The notes below the pieces were generated by a model that made no database searches, was not told the origin of the DNA, and saw only the letters and a list, made by a program, of their open reading frames with translations. Made by a program: the position numbers and the translations under genes. Of a stretch of DNA of 64,000 bases, positions 8,972 to 18,987 are shown piece after piece. The stretch is taken from positions 1-64,000 of the forward strand of contig CAJUEJ010000023.1 of assembly GCA_910585435.1 (NCBI GenBank). The letters are read 5' to 3'. The DNA comes from an uncultured Hungatella sp. GTDB taxonomy: Bacteria > Bacillota > Clostridia > Lachnospirales > Lachnospiraceae. Every line of letters begins with the position of its first letter. The first letter of the stretch is position 1.

Positions 8972-11671
8972 TTGGAGGATATAAGGTTTATAGATGAACG
9001 GGGAAGCTTTGTCTTAAATCAGCCGGAAAATTACAGTTATTTGTATTTTCCCCTGGCCTCGACAGCCGGACTGAAAAGCGCTGTCACGCCGAATCTTGGC
9101 GGAGATGCCAAAGTGGATCAGGAGACCTTTCTATTGGAGCCGGTAAGTGCGGAGAACCTTCATAATAACCGTTCTGTCAGAAATTTCTGGTTTTTGGCGG
9201 ATGGCGAGGGTGCGTATTCGGCTGTAGGGGCTTCTGCAGAACAGGAGGCTGCCAGATTCTCATCCAGACAGGATGACAGCAGACTGGAGGCAGGGTTTAT
9301 GTGGCAAACCCTGACACGTTTTTCAAAACAGTTTCAGCTGGTTTCTACGGTTACATCCTTTATTCCAAAGGATGAAAATGTTGAGATTATGTATGTCACC
9401 GTGAAGAACCAGGGGGAGTCTGTAAGAAAGCTGACGGCCTGCGGCGCTATCCCCGTCTTCGGGCGCAGCGCGGATAATCTGAGGGACCACCGGAATGTCA
9501 CTTCCATGCTCCACAGGATAAAGACTGTCGAGAACGGCGTCCTGGTGTCTCCCACCATGTCTTTTGACGAGAAAGGCCACCAGCCAAACAGCCGGATCTA
9601 CTATGTTGCAGGCTCCACGGGCAGCGGCAATCCGCCGGAAAGCTTTTATCCCACGGTAGAGGAGTTTATCGGCGAGGGAGGAACGTTTCTTCATCCCCGT
9701 GCAGTGTTTGAGTCCCATAAGGGGTGTCCGGCAGGCAGCTTTAGAGCTGGAAAGGAGGCCATGGGAGCCCTGCGTTTTGAGGCTGTTGTCCTTGAACCTG
9801 GTGAAGAGGCGGACTACATTCTTCTGCTTGGAGTGGAAAACAGTGAGGAAGAGATTCAAAGGGTCAGCAGGCAGTATGACACGGTACAAAAGGTAAAACA
9901 GACGCTTAAAAGTACCAGAGACTATTGGCAGAAACAGGTGGCAGCCAGCTTTCACACAGGAGACAGGGATTTTGACTGCTGGATGAAATGGATCTGCTTC
10001 CAGCCGTTTCTGCGCAGACTTTTCGGCTGCTCGTTTCTGCCTCACCATGATTATGGCCGCGGCGGGCGAGGGTGGAGAGATCTGTGGCAGGACTGTCTCT
10101 CCCTGCTTTTGATGGAGCCTGGCGGAGTGGGGGAAATGCTTGCCCTGAATTTCGGCGGTGTCCGGGTTGACGGAACCAATGCCACAATCATCGGCAGCAA
10201 GGACGGAAGCTTTGCTGCAGACAGAAACGGAATCAGCCGGGTCTGGATGGACCATGGGCTATGGCCTCTCATGACCACAAAGCTTTATATTGACCAGACC
10301 GGGGATGTGGAGATTCTGAACAGACAGGTTTCTTATTTTAAAGACAGACAGGTGATGCGTGGAACCGCCGCAGATGAGGCATGGAGTGCTGATTATGGCG
10401 ACAGGCAGCGGACGGAGAAGCATGACATTTACAAAGGAAGCATCCTGGAGCATCTTCTGATTCAGCAGCTTACAGCCTTTTTCGAGGTGGGAGAACACAA
10501 TATCTGCAGGCTTCGGGGCGCAGATTGGAATGATGCGTTGGATATGGCGGCTGAACGGGGAGAGAGCGTGGCTTTTACCTGCGCTTATGCCGGAAATCTT
10601 TTAAACCTGGCTGAAATGATCCGTCTTCTGGAACAAAGTTCTTCTTCCGGATGTGCAGAGCTTATGGAGGAGATTGAAATCCTGCTGGATGGCAGCGGGG
10701 AGACGTTCTGTGACATTGAGAAGAAACAGAGCATTTTAAAGACCTACGGCGCCTGCTGCCGACATACCGTAAGCGGCAGACGCAGAGCCTTCCAGCTTTC
10801 GTCTCTGGCAGTCAATCTGATTCAAAAGGCAAACTGGCTTATGCAGTATTTAAGGGAGCATGAGTGGCTGGAAGGTGAGAATGGAGAGGGATGGTTTAAC
10901 AGCTACTACGATAATCATGGGCGTGCTGTGGAGGGAACCGGATTTGAACAGGTTCGGATGATGCTGACAGGGCAGGTTTTTGCGGTTATGAGCGGCGTGG
11001 CGGAGGATGAGCATATCTGCAAAATTGTAAAAAGCGCGGATCATTATCTCTACCGGAAAGAAATCGGAGGTTACCGTCTGAACACGGATTTCCATGAGTT
11101 GAAATTTGATATGGGGCGGATGTTCGGATTTGCCTACGGGGAAAAGGAGAACGGAGCTGTCTTTTCCCACATGGCGGTGATGTACGCCAATGCCCTGTAT
11201 GGAAGGGGATTTGTGAAAGAAGGCTGGAAGGTGTTAAAGAGCCTTGGGGAAACGGCTATGGATTTTCATACCAGCCATATCTTTCCCGGAATACCGGAAT
11301 ATTTCCGTTCAGATGGACGGGGAATGTACCAGTACTTAACAGGTGCGGCCAGCTGGTATATGATAACCATGATTACGGAAGTCTTCGGTGTCCGCGGGGA
11401 GGCCGGAGACCTGATTCTGTATCCCAAGCTGCTGGCTGAGCAGTTTGACGGGGAAGGGTCTGCCTCTGTCACGGTTCCCTTTGCAGGGAAAACCCTGACA
11501 GTCACTTACAACAATCCACAGAGGAAGGATTTCGGTAATTATATCATCGGCTCCGGAGTCTGTGACGGCATGGAGCTTGACGTAAGCGAGGACGCATTTA
11601 TACTTCTGCCCCGCAAGAGATTGGCGGCCCTGCCAGGCAGGGTTCACAGCATTGCTATCTGTCTGGTCTGA
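8972..11671 (+). CDS. GH94 glycoside phosphorylase, long (~900 aa) form
   Basis: An 899-aa cytosolic phosphorylase, expected to split a beta-glucosidic disaccharide or oligosaccharide with phosphate to give glucose 1-phosphate. The GH94 signature is ADWNDALDMA, with D518-W-N-D521 holding the general acid. An N-terminal beta-sandwich (about 1-300) precedes the (alpha/alpha)6 catalytic barrel. The length is longer than cellobiose phosphorylases (~800 aa) and nearer to the laminaribiose/beta-1,3-glucan phosphorylase branch, so cellobiose is not the safest guess. The start is TTG 8972 with an AGAAAGGAG box. It is followed 66 nt later by a second, distinct GH94 gene and diverges from a sugar importer operon. 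Confidence 0.85.
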   Translation: MEDIRFIDERGSFVLNQPENYSYLYFPLASTAGLKSAVTPNLGGDAKVDQETFLLEPVSAENLHNNRSVRNFWFLADGEGAYSAVGASAEQEAARFSSRQDDSRLEAGFMWQTLTRFSKQFQLVSTVTSFIPKDENVEIMYVTVKNQGESVRKLTACGAIPVFGRSADNLRDHRNVTSMLHRIKTVENGVLVSPTMSFDEKGHQPNSRIYYVAGSTGSGNPPESFYPTVEEFIGEGGTFLHPRAVFESHKGCPAGSFRAGKEAMGALRFEAVVLEPGEEADYILLLGVENSEEEIQRVSRQYDTVQKVKQTLKSTRDYWQKQVAASFHTGDRDFDCWMKWICFQPFLRRLFGCSFLPHHDYGRGGRGWRDLWQDCLSLLLMEPGGVGEMLALNFGGVRVDGTNATIIGSKDGSFAADRNGISRVWMDHGLWPLMTTKLYIDQTGDVEILNRQVSYFKDRQVMRGTAADEAWSADYGDRQRTEKHDIYKGSILEHLLIQQLTAFFEVGEHNICRLRGADWNDALDMAAERGESVAFTCAYAGNLLNLAEMIRLLEQSSSSGCAELMEEIEILLDGSGETFCDIEKKQSILKTYGACCRHTVSGRRRAFQLSSLAVNLIQKANWLMQYLREHEWLEGENGEGWFNSYYDNHGRAVEGTGFEQVRMMLTGQVFAVMSGVAEDEHICKIVKSADHYLYRKEIGGYRLNTDFHELKFDMGRMFGFAYGEKENGAVFSHMAVMYANALYGRGFVKEGWKVLKSLGETAMDFHTSHIFPGIPEYFRSDGRGMYQYLTGAASWYMITMITEVFGVRGEAGDLILYPKLLAEQFDGEGSASVTVPFAGKTLTVTYNNPQRKDFGNYIIGSGVCDGMELDVSEDAFILLPRKRLAALPGRVHSIAICLV

Positions 11672-11737
11672 GACGCGAAATGGCGGAAAGAACAGGCGTG
11701 GGTTGAGAACACATCGGGAAAGGGTAAGGAAAATCAC

Positions 11738-14149
11738 ATGAAATATGGATATTTTGATGACGAAAGACGAGAATATGTAATCGAGCGGCCAGATACTCCC
11801 ATGCCGTGGGTAAACTATCTGGGTTCTCCGGAATATGGCGCCATTATCTCTAACAATGCAGGGGGATACAGCTTTGCAAAATCAGGGGCAGACGGCCGGA
11901 TCCTGCGTTATATTTTCAATCATTTTGACCAGCCGGGACGTTATATGTATATCCGGGATAATGAGTCAGAGGATTACTGGTCCGGGTCATGGCAGCCAGT
12001 AGGCAAAAGCCTTGAGGACTACAAATGTAAATGCTGCCATGGCCTGGGATATACCAGAATGACTGCCAGCTATGACGGGATTGGCTCTCAGGCTGTTTAC
12101 TATGTTCCATTGGGAAAATGCTATGAGGTGTGGGCCCTTTCCGTGACCAATAGTTCAAACAGGCCCAGGAGCCTTACTCTCACCGGTTATGGGGAGTTTA
12201 CCAATCACGGCAATTATGAACAGGATCAGGTAAATCTGCAGTATTCTCTGTTTATTACCAGAACCCTGTTTCAGGATAACCGGATTGTGCAGCAGATACA
12301 TGGGAATCTGGACACTCTTTCGGAGAACCAGCAGGTGGATAAAAAAAGCGTGACGGAGAGGGTTTTCGGCCTGGCCGGAGCGGACGTGTCCTCTTTTTGC
12401 GGTGACAGGGAGAAGTTTCTTGGAAGATATCACGGGTATGGAGACCCTGAAGGAGTGGGAAAAGGCAATCTTGGAAACGGACTCAGCTACAATGAGAATT
12501 CCTGCGGTGCCCTTTCCTGTGTCATCCGTCTGGAACCAGGAGAGACAAAAACCATTGCTTTTTTACTTGGGGAAATGTCTTCGGATGAAGGGGCAGCCAT
12601 GATAGAAGGGTATGAATCTCCGGATAAAAGGATCCGGCAGGAACTGGCGGAATTGAAGGCAGACTGGGACAGGAAGCTGGGCCGTTTCAGGGTCAGCACG
12701 CCAAGCCAGGAGTTTAATACCATGATAAATACATGGAATGCCTACAACTGTTTTATGACCTTTATCTGGTCCAGGGCGGCATCCTTTATCTATTGCGGCC
12801 TGCGAAACGGATATGGATATCGGGATACGGTACAGGATATTCAGGGCATTATTCATCTTGCACCGGACATGGCGGCGGAAAAAATCCGTTTTATGCTTTC
12901 GGCTCAGGTAAGCAATGGAGGAGGCCTGCCGCTGGTTAAATTTACCCACAATCCGGGACATGAGGATACGCCGGATGATGAATCTTATCGCCAGGAAACC
13001 GGACACCCGGCTTACCGCGCGGATGATGCGCTGTGGCTTTTCCCTACGGTTTACAAGTATATAGGAGAAACGGGGGATATGGATTTTCTTGATGAGATGA
13101 TTCCTTTTGCAGATAAGGATGAGGGAAGCGTATATGAACATTTGAAGCGTGGGCTTCAGTTTTCCTTTGAGCATCTGGGACCTCACGGCATGCCGGCAGG
13201 GCTTTATGCGGATTGGAATGACTGTCTGCGGCTGGGAGCCGATGGGGAATCTTCTTTTGTTGCGATGCAGTTCTACTATGGGATGACCATACTGAGAAGC
13301 TTTGCCCGGTGTAAAGGGGATTCTGCTTATGAGGAGTATCTGGAGATAAAACAGAAGGAGGCAGAACGGATCATTCAGGATTCCTGCTGGGATAAGGACC
13401 GGTTTATCCGGGGATACACCCAGGAAGGACAGCGGATCGGGGCAGCAGAAGATAAGGAAGCCAATATGTGGCTGAATCCTCAAAGCTGGGCGGTTATCAG
13501 CGGACTTGCGTCTGAAGGCCAGGCGGATGCAGCGCTGGAAAATGTATTTAAGCAGCTGAACACAGAATACGGCGTCCGTCTGATGAATCCGCCTTATCAT
13601 GCCCATGCCTTCGACGGGGCTCTGGCGGTTATTTACAACCAGGGCACAAAGGAAAATGCAGGCATTTTTTCCCAGTCTCAGGGCTGGCTGATTCTTGCGG
13701 AAGCATTGCGGGGCCGCGGAGAGCGGGCATTTACGTATTTTATGGAAAATGCCCCTGCCGCCCAAAATAACCGGGGAGAGATCCGGGCTATGGAGCCCTA
13801 TTGCTACGGACAGTTTACAGAGGGGAAAGACAGTGAACATTATGGACGCTCCCACGTCCACTGGCTTACCGGTACGGCTTCCACCATGATGGTGGGCTGT
13901 GTGGAAGGGATTCTGGGAATCCGGCCTGAGCCTGACGGTATCAGGATTGCCCCGGCCATTCCAAGGGACTGGGAAAGCCTGGAGATATGGAAGGAGTTTC
14001 GTGGAAAGCATCTGCATATCCGGGTGAATAATCCGAATCACAGGGAATCCGGGTGTGAGGAGCTTGTGTTAAACGGCAGGGAGCTGGAGGATAATTACAT
14101 TCCTGCCAGTCTTTTGGAGAATGAAAATGAAATTCTGCTGATTCTTTAA
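11738..14149 (+). CDS. GH94 glycoside phosphorylase, ~800-aa form (cellobiose/chitobiose phosphorylase-like)
   Basis: An 803-aa phosphorylase. The N-terminus MKYGYFDDERREYVIERPDT and the PWVNYLG and NNAGGYSF motifs are classic for cellobiose, diacetylchitobiose and cellobionate phosphorylases. ADWNDC (D492-C496) holds the catalytic acid; a GTASTMM phosphate-site loop and a C-terminal jelly-roll are present. Several N-terminal stretches look to me closer to chitobiose-type enzymes than to clostridial cellobiose phosphorylase, so the substrate is left open. It shares an operon with the ~900-aa GH94 gene. Together with the importer, the pair suggests uptake of two linkage types of beta-glycans and energy-saving phosphorolysis. 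Confidence 0.86.
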   Translation: MKYGYFDDERREYVIERPDTPMPWVNYLGSPEYGAIISNNAGGYSFAKSGADGRILRYIFNHFDQPGRYMYIRDNESEDYWSGSWQPVGKSLEDYKCKCCHGLGYTRMTASYDGIGSQAVYYVPLGKCYEVWALSVTNSSNRPRSLTLTGYGEFTNHGNYEQDQVNLQYSLFITRTLFQDNRIVQQIHGNLDTLSENQQVDKKSVTERVFGLAGADVSSFCGDREKFLGRYHGYGDPEGVGKGNLGNGLSYNENSCGALSCVIRLEPGETKTIAFLLGEMSSDEGAAMIEGYESPDKRIRQELAELKADWDRKLGRFRVSTPSQEFNTMINTWNAYNCFMTFIWSRAASFIYCGLRNGYGYRDTVQDIQGIIHLAPDMAAEKIRFMLSAQVSNGGGLPLVKFTHNPGHEDTPDDESYRQETGHPAYRADDALWLFPTVYKYIGETGDMDFLDEMIPFADKDEGSVYEHLKRGLQFSFEHLGPHGMPAGLYADWNDCLRLGADGESSFVAMQFYYGMTILRSFARCKGDSAYEEYLEIKQKEAERIIQDSCWDKDRFIRGYTQEGQRIGAAEDKEANMWLNPQSWAVISGLASEGQADAALENVFKQLNTEYGVRLMNPPYHAHAFDGALAVIYNQGTKENAGIFSQSQGWLILAEALRGRGERAFTYFMENAPAAQNNRGEIRAMEPYCYGQFTEGKDSEHYGRSHVHWLTGTASTMMVGCVEGILGIRPEPDGIRIAPAIPRDWESLEIWKEFRGKHLHIRVNNPNHRESGCEELVLNGRELEDNYIPASLLENENEILLIL

Positions 14150-14195
14150 TTTCGTCGAAAGCAGTCTGCTTAATCGGGAAAGTAAACCGCAAGCT

Positions 14196-14242
14196 GCAAG
14201 AGCCGGATTATCACATTTTTGACGTGAAAAACCGGCTCTTGC
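14196..14242. terminator. Hairpin in the convergent gap between GH94 and AraC genes
   Basis: An 11-bp perfect inverted repeat GCAAGAGCCGG (14196-14206) / CCGGCTCTTGC (14232-14242) contains a further inner TCAC/GTGA pairing. No long T-run follows on the plus strand, so it is a probable bidirectional terminator rather than a textbook one. Confidence 0.55.
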
Positions 14243-14259
14243 TCTGTCTTATATTTCTC

Positions 14260-15018
14260 TTATTCTTCTGCTTCAATATCCCACTGAAGGGCATGATTTA
14301 AGTCCCGGTATTTTTTGGGGGTCATGCCTACAGATTCCCGAAACTGCTGGGTAAAATGGCTCTGGGAGGAGAATGACAGCCGGTTGGCGATTTCAATCAT
14401 GGAGTAATCGCTATACTGCAGCAGATTCTTGGACATCTCGATTTTCTGTCTGCGTATGTAGGTGCTGACAGAGTCTCCGGTTTCCTTTTTAAACAGCCGG
14501 GAAAGATAACTGGCAGAAACTCCAAGGACATCTGACAGATCTTCAATCGTAATGCGTTCTTTAATGTGGGAGTAGATGTATTCTTTGCAGATATTGATAT
14601 GCCTGGAATTGGTATCGCTGCGGCAGATACGGCGCATCTTTTCCGTATAGTCCAAAACCATGGCGTCATGGAGGCTGCGGACGCCTTCTATGGTGTGGAT
14701 ATCATCCAGCTTTTGGATATAAAAATCGCTCATCCGAAATGCCAGCTCCAGTTCCATGCCTTTTTGTTTGCACAAACGTGTGATCATTGCCGTTGTGATA
14801 ACAAAATGGTATTTTAAATTGGTAATGGGATTGCGGGAAAGGATGCCTACTCCCTCACTGTCTAAAAAACGTTCCTGCTCACAGTTTTTCCTGACGGCTT
14901 CCATATCACCGCTGGTTACTGCCTGGTAAAACAGAAATTCCTCTGTCGGCGGTCGGTGCTCTATCTCATCAATATCATCTTCTGCTTCTAAAAGAAGCCA
15001 TTCATCCTGATAGTTCAT
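14260..15018 (-). CDS. AraC-family transcriptional regulator
   Basis: A 252-aa regulator. The C-terminal ~100 residues form a two-helix-turn-helix AraC domain (ITIEDLSDVLGVSASYLSRLFKKETGDSVSTYIRRQKIE ... SHFTQQFRESVGMTPKKYR). The N-terminal part (TSGDMEAVRKNCEQ ... GILSRNPITNLKYHFVI) resembles the non-cupin N-terminal domain found in many Lachnospiraceae AraC regulators. It points toward the GH94 genes and is the natural candidate to control the phosphorylase and importer operons (inference from position only). Confidence 0.85.
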   Translation of the reverse strand: MNYQDEWLLLEAEDDIDEIEHRPPTEEFLFYQAVTSGDMEAVRKNCEQERFLDSEGVGILSRNPITNLKYHFVITTAMITRLCKQKGMELELAFRMSDFYIQKLDDIHTIEGVRSLHDAMVLDYTEKMRRICRSDTNSRHINICKEYIYSHIKERITIEDLSDVLGVSASYLSRLFKKETGDSVSTYIRRQKIEMSKNLLQYSDYSMIEIANRLSFSSQSHFTQQFRESVGMTPKKYRDLNHALQWDIEAEE

Positions 15019-15153
15019 AGAATTATCCCTTTCGTCTGATAAAAGAGGTTTATTGGGAAAGGCGATAGCGTGTAGTGGCTGTATGGTTATTTTAATTCAT
15101 AGGATAAAAAATTGCAAGGTGAAGATTGGGGGTCAGGATACTTTGAGAAATCG

Positions 15154-16473
15154 CTATATTATCTCTGGATTTAAAAAGGACAAAAACGGAAGAAGGCGAA
15201 AGCATTTCTCCGTGGAGAGTCCGTGAAAGAGGATATCTAAATTCTGGTCGTAGTTTTCTACCTGGCGGGAGTAGAGGTAGGCGGCCTGGATCAGGCGGGA
15301 ATCTGTCCAACCATATACCAGGGAGCCTGCCATAAGACGTATGGTAAGCCAGCTTACGGCAGCGAACCGGACCTTGTGGTACAGATTGTCATCGTAGATG
15401 GTGCCCAGGAAGTATACCTGGATGAAATAGGTGAGAAGCTGTTTTTCCGGCAGGCGGTCATTATCATAGGCGGTTGGAGAGAAGGGTGATTTTAGGTAAG
15501 ACTGGATATTCTGGCTGTTTTGGCACAGGTTGATAAGCCAGGGCCAGATTTCAACCACAGGCTCCAGGGTGCCATATAGCTTCAGGAGGGAGGAAAGCCA
15601 CTGGCAGGAGGAATATGGGACTGTTTCCTCAGAGGTTATTCTGGAGGAAAGGGTTTGGGTGAAACGCGGAGTTGCATGTTCTGACAGGTATGCTTGGGAC
15701 AGAGTGTTTAGTACCTGGCCGGCCTTTTCCGGGCAGAAATGATTGTGCCGGTGAAAGCAGCCTTTGGAATAGCGGCGCTGCAGGTCATGGCTGAAGGCAA
15801 GTGCCATGGATACGGAGGTTTCCAGAGAACAATCGGTTCTCCAGAGAATATTAAGAAGTGTCTCCCGGACATGAATCAGCCATGCCAGCATGTCCTCATC
15901 TACTTGCTGGCCGGAGGGACACTTTTTCGCAGTCTGTCTGGTAAGCATATGGGGTCTTGTCTTTTGGGACAGGATGATGCGGGCGGCTTCCGGGCAGGAG
16001 AGGGATAGGCTGATTTCCTGCAGATTGCCGAATTCCTCCTGGTGGCGGGGATAGATGCGGCAGGTTCTGCACAGGGAATCTTTGCCCAGATGAAGGTACA
16101 TGCCACATAAGTTTTTTTCTGTCAGGAGAGGGCAGCGGCGGTTGGACAGACGGATGGTGCGGCGGCGGAAATCGATGGCTTTCCGGAAACGGCGCAGGAA
16201 GGCCGGGGACGGCTTAAGGGAGGCCTGTGAGAAATGGCTGAAGGAGGAGGCCTGCGGAGAATGGCTGCAGGATGGACTTTCCGGGGTATTATGTGAAGCT
16301 GGGGAATCTGAATCGTCAGCGGATTCTGTGCGGGGAGAGGGATGGAGAATCCTGCGGTAATGTTTCAGAGATTCCGGATCAATGGAAATGTTCCACCCTT
16401 GGCAGCAGGTGTCGGGACAGTCTTTGCTGATGCACTGGAAATCATGGTAATAGGACGGGTATTGGTAAGTCAT
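15154..16473 (-). CDS. FliB-like protein (flagellin lysine-N-methylase family)
   Basis: A 439-aa cysteine-rich protein. The N-terminal motif C14-x4-C19-x3-C23-C24-x2-W27 and a second cluster CPLLTEKNLCGMY ... CRTCRIYPR are the conserved features of FliB, which methylates flagellin lysines and is thought to bind a metal or Fe-S centre. A Ser/Pro-rich stretch at about residues 45-90 (SDSPASHNTPESPSCSHSP) looks like an inserted flexible linker. No flagellar genes are near. Many Lachnospiraceae carry FliB-like proteins away from flagellar loci, so the substrate may differ. Confidence 0.75.
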   Translation of the reverse strand: MTYQYPSYYHDFQCISKDCPDTCCQGWNISIDPESLKHYRRILHPSPRTESADDSDSPASHNTPESPSCSHSPQASSFSHFSQASLKPSPAFLRRFRKAIDFRRRTIRLSNRRCPLLTEKNLCGMYLHLGKDSLCRTCRIYPRHQEEFGNLQEISLSLSCPEAARIILSQKTRPHMLTRQTAKKCPSGQQVDEDMLAWLIHVRETLLNILWRTDCSLETSVSMALAFSHDLQRRYSKGCFHRHNHFCPEKAGQVLNTLSQAYLSEHATPRFTQTLSSRITSEETVPYSSCQWLSSLLKLYGTLEPVVEIWPWLINLCQNSQNIQSYLKSPFSPTAYDNDRLPEKQLLTYFIQVYFLGTIYDDNLYHKVRFAAVSWLTIRLMAGSLVYGWTDSRLIQAAYLYSRQVENYDQNLDILFHGLSTEKCFRLLPFLSFLNPEII

Positions 16474-16704
16474 AGGTAAGCGTATGTCCTTTCTTTGTTT
16501 TTGTCTGGGGAAAAGGTTCTTTGATAGGACATTATACGTTCTTTTGCTGGAATTGGCAAGGGAAAAGTATTGACAAAACAGCTGTTATATTATAAAATTT
16601 TTGGAAAATTTACATGCTCTCCTGATTTATCAGTCTTGATTAACTTATAAGATCAGGCGCAAAGAGATTTTGAGAGTAATTTTTTGAAAAAGGAGGAAAT
16701 TGCC

Positions 16705-17520
16705 ATGCAGAAATTGAATAACAGGTATTTGGAGGCAGCGTTTTCTTATCTGAGTTCGGAACCGGAGTTTAACCTGTTTTTTATCGGGGATCTGGAGGCC
16801 TTTGGGATGGAGCATGAGAATGTATCCTGCTATACGGATGACGAATGGATGCCGGATATGGAATTTCCTTACTTTATACTGAATTACCGGGGAAATATAC
16901 TGGTTTACAGCAGGGATGAGGCTTATGACGCAGAGAAGGTGGCAGAATACCTGAACGAAATGGATCCGGAAAATATCAGCGGAAAGGATGACATTGTCAA
17001 AAAGCTGGTTCCCTATCTGAAGAACAGGGTATGCAAGCCTACTTATCTGGCCAGGCTGAATCAGGTGGGCGAGGAAGAGAAGGAACGGTACGGCGGCATC
17101 ATGAAACAGGTGCGCAGACTGACAGAGGAGGATATTCCGGCAGCCTATGATCTGTATATGACCATTGATGAATTTGCCTACACATACCAAAGAAAGGCGA
17201 AGGAGAAATGTTATGACGATATCCGTCAGAATGTTTCTGTATGCGGGCGTACCTATGGAATCTTTGAGGGGGATTTGCTGGCATCGATTGTACAGACCTC
17301 GGCGGAGAACAAAACGTCTGCTATGATAGTGGGTGTGGCCACCAGGCCTGAAATGAGAGGGAAGGGGTATGCCAAAGCGGCAATCCTGAAGATGTGCCAG
17401 GACTGCCTGGAGGAGATGGATTTTCTGTGCCTGTTTTTTGACAACCCGGCAGCAGGAAGGATCTACCATTCAGTTGGGTTTGAGGATATGGGATTGTATA
17501 CGATGATTCGGAAGGCATAG
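16705..17520 (+). CDS. GNAT-family N-acetyltransferase
   Basis: A 271-aa protein with a C-terminal GNAT domain (about 130-270). The acetyl-CoA loop is seen in VGVATRPEMRGKGYAKAAILKMCQ, followed by NPAAGRIYHSVGFEDMG. The N-terminal half is a divergent second domain, as in two-domain GNAT proteins. ATG 16705 has an AAAGGAGG box 8 nt upstream; a TTG start 21 nt earlier would place that box inside the gene and is rejected. It appears monocistronic. Substrate unknown. Confidence 0.82.
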   Translation: MQKLNNRYLEAAFSYLSSEPEFNLFFIGDLEAFGMEHENVSCYTDDEWMPDMEFPYFILNYRGNILVYSRDEAYDAEKVAEYLNEMDPENISGKDDIVKKLVPYLKNRVCKPTYLARLNQVGEEEKERYGGIMKQVRRLTEEDIPAAYDLYMTIDEFAYTYQRKAKEKCYDDIRQNVSVCGRTYGIFEGDLLASIVQTSAENKTSAMIVGVATRPEMRGKGYAKAAILKMCQDCLEEMDFLCLFFDNPAAGRIYHSVGFEDMGLYTMIRKA

Positions 17521-17742
17521 GCAAGGGAGAGCAAAAGAGCTGCAGTCTGCTGATTAGCTGGAAGGATGTATGTATAATGGCTGCAAGCCGGGCTGCCTAT
17601 CACCGCAGGTAATTTTAAATGGCTGAAAATTGGTGAAAAAAACCGGTATAATTGCTTTCCTTTTTTTGGTTAATTTGTTAAAATAATAGCAGAAATGGGT
17701 TGGCCATTTTGGAAAATGTTGCAGAAAAAGGAGAGGATTGAC

Positions 17743-18891
17743 ATGGCAAACAGAATCGTATTAAATGAAACCTCCTATCATGGCGCAGGCGCTATCAAGG
17801 AGATTCCGGCAGAGGTAAAGACAAGAGGGTTTGAGAAGGCGTTTGTATGCTCAGACCCGGATCTGATTAAGTTCGGAGTTACAAAGAAAGTGACAGATGT
17901 GCTGGATGGCCAGGGACTGGCATATGAAATCTATTCCGATATCAAACCCAATCCAACCATTGAGAACGTGCAGAGCGGCGTGGCAGCATACAAGGCATCG
18001 GGAGCGGATTATATCATCGCCATTGGCGGTGGTTCTTCCATGGATACGGCCAAGGCTGTGGGTATTATCATCAACAATCCGGAATTCGAGGATGTGAGAA
18101 GCTTAGAGGGAGTGGCTCCCACAAAGAAGCCCTGTGTACCGATTATCGCAGTCCCTACTACGGCTGGTACAGCTGCAGAGGTTACCATTAACTATGTTAT
18201 CACAGATGTTGAGAAGAAGAGAAAATTTGTGTGTGTAGATACTCATGATATCCCTGTTATCGCTGTGATTGACCCGGATATGATGGCCAGTATGCCTAAG
18301 GGCCTGACCGCAGCAACCGGTATGGATGCCCTGACTCATGCCATCGAAGGTTATATTACCAAGGGCGCATGGGAGATGACCGATATGTTCCATTTGAAGG
18401 CCATCGAGATTATTTCCAACTCTTTAAGAGGTGCTGTTGAGAATACACCGGAAGGAAGAGAGGGTATGGCTCTGGGACAGTATGTGGCAGGCATGGGCTT
18501 CTCCAATGTAGGTCTGGGAATCGTACATTCCATGGCTCACTCCTTAGGCGCTGTCTATGATACGCCTCACGGTGTTGCCAATGCAATCCTGCTTCCCACC
18601 GTTATGGAATACAACGCTCCCTGTACTGGCGACAAGTACAAATATATCGCCAAGGCCATGGGCGTGGAGGGCGTAGACGCCATGAGCCAGGAGGAGTACA
18701 GGAAGGCAGCCGTGGATGCGGTGAAGAAGCTGTCCCAGGATGTGGGAATCCCGGCTGACTTGAAGGAGATTGTGAAGGAAGAGGATATTCAGTTCCTGGC
18801 TGAGTCTGCATTTGCAGATGCATGCCGTCCGGGCAATCCGAGAGATACCTCTGTGGAGGAGATTATTGATTTGTATAAGTCTTTGATGTAA
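17743..18891 (+). CDS. fucO: Lactaldehyde reductase / L-1,2-propanediol oxidoreductase (iron-dependent ADH)
   Basis: A 382-aa NAD(H)-dependent group III alcohol dehydrogenase, the same length as E. coli FucO. The nucleotide site is IAIGGGSSMDTAKAVG; the metal ligands are visible in MDALTHAIEGY, GIVHSMAHSLGAVYDTPHG. It reduces lactaldehyde made from fucose or rhamnose to propanediol. ATG 17743 has an AAAGGAGAGG box; an upstream ATG at 17695 has no such box. No fucose or rhamnose genes are adjacent, so it stands alone here. Confidence 0.85.
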   Translation: MANRIVLNETSYHGAGAIKEIPAEVKTRGFEKAFVCSDPDLIKFGVTKKVTDVLDGQGLAYEIYSDIKPNPTIENVQSGVAAYKASGADYIIAIGGGSSMDTAKAVGIIINNPEFEDVRSLEGVAPTKKPCVPIIAVPTTAGTAAEVTINYVITDVEKKRKFVCVDTHDIPVIAVIDPDMMASMPKGLTAATGMDALTHAIEGYITKGAWEMTDMFHLKAIEIISNSLRGAVENTPEGREGMALGQYVAGMGFSNVGLGIVHSMAHSLGAVYDTPHGVANAILLPTVMEYNAPCTGDKYKYIAKAMGVEGVDAMSQEEYRKAAVDAVKKLSQDVGIPADLKEIVKEEDIQFLAESAFADACRPGNPRDTSVEEIIDLYKSLM

Positions 18892-18950
18892 CCGATTGGC
18901 AGATTATCAGATTGGCAGATTAGCGGTTTATGTACCGTGATTTTTCAAAA

Positions 18951-18987
18951 ATGCACCCAGGAGCGATTTTGGGTGTATTTTTGTTTT
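18951..18987 (+). terminator. Terminator after fucO
   Basis: ATGCACCCA (18951-18959) pairs with TGGGTGTAT (18970-18978, one G-T wobble) and is followed by TTTTGTTTT. Between fucO and this hairpin a near-direct repeat of GATTGGCAGATTA occurs. The remaining ~200 bp to the recombinase gene show only a weak dyad (CTGGA...TCCAG near 19081). Confidence 0.75.

Noticed and set aside
12563..14041. 492-codon minus-strand open frame
   Set aside because: Antisense to the GH94 gene, no domain, no ribosome site; a codon-bias artefact.
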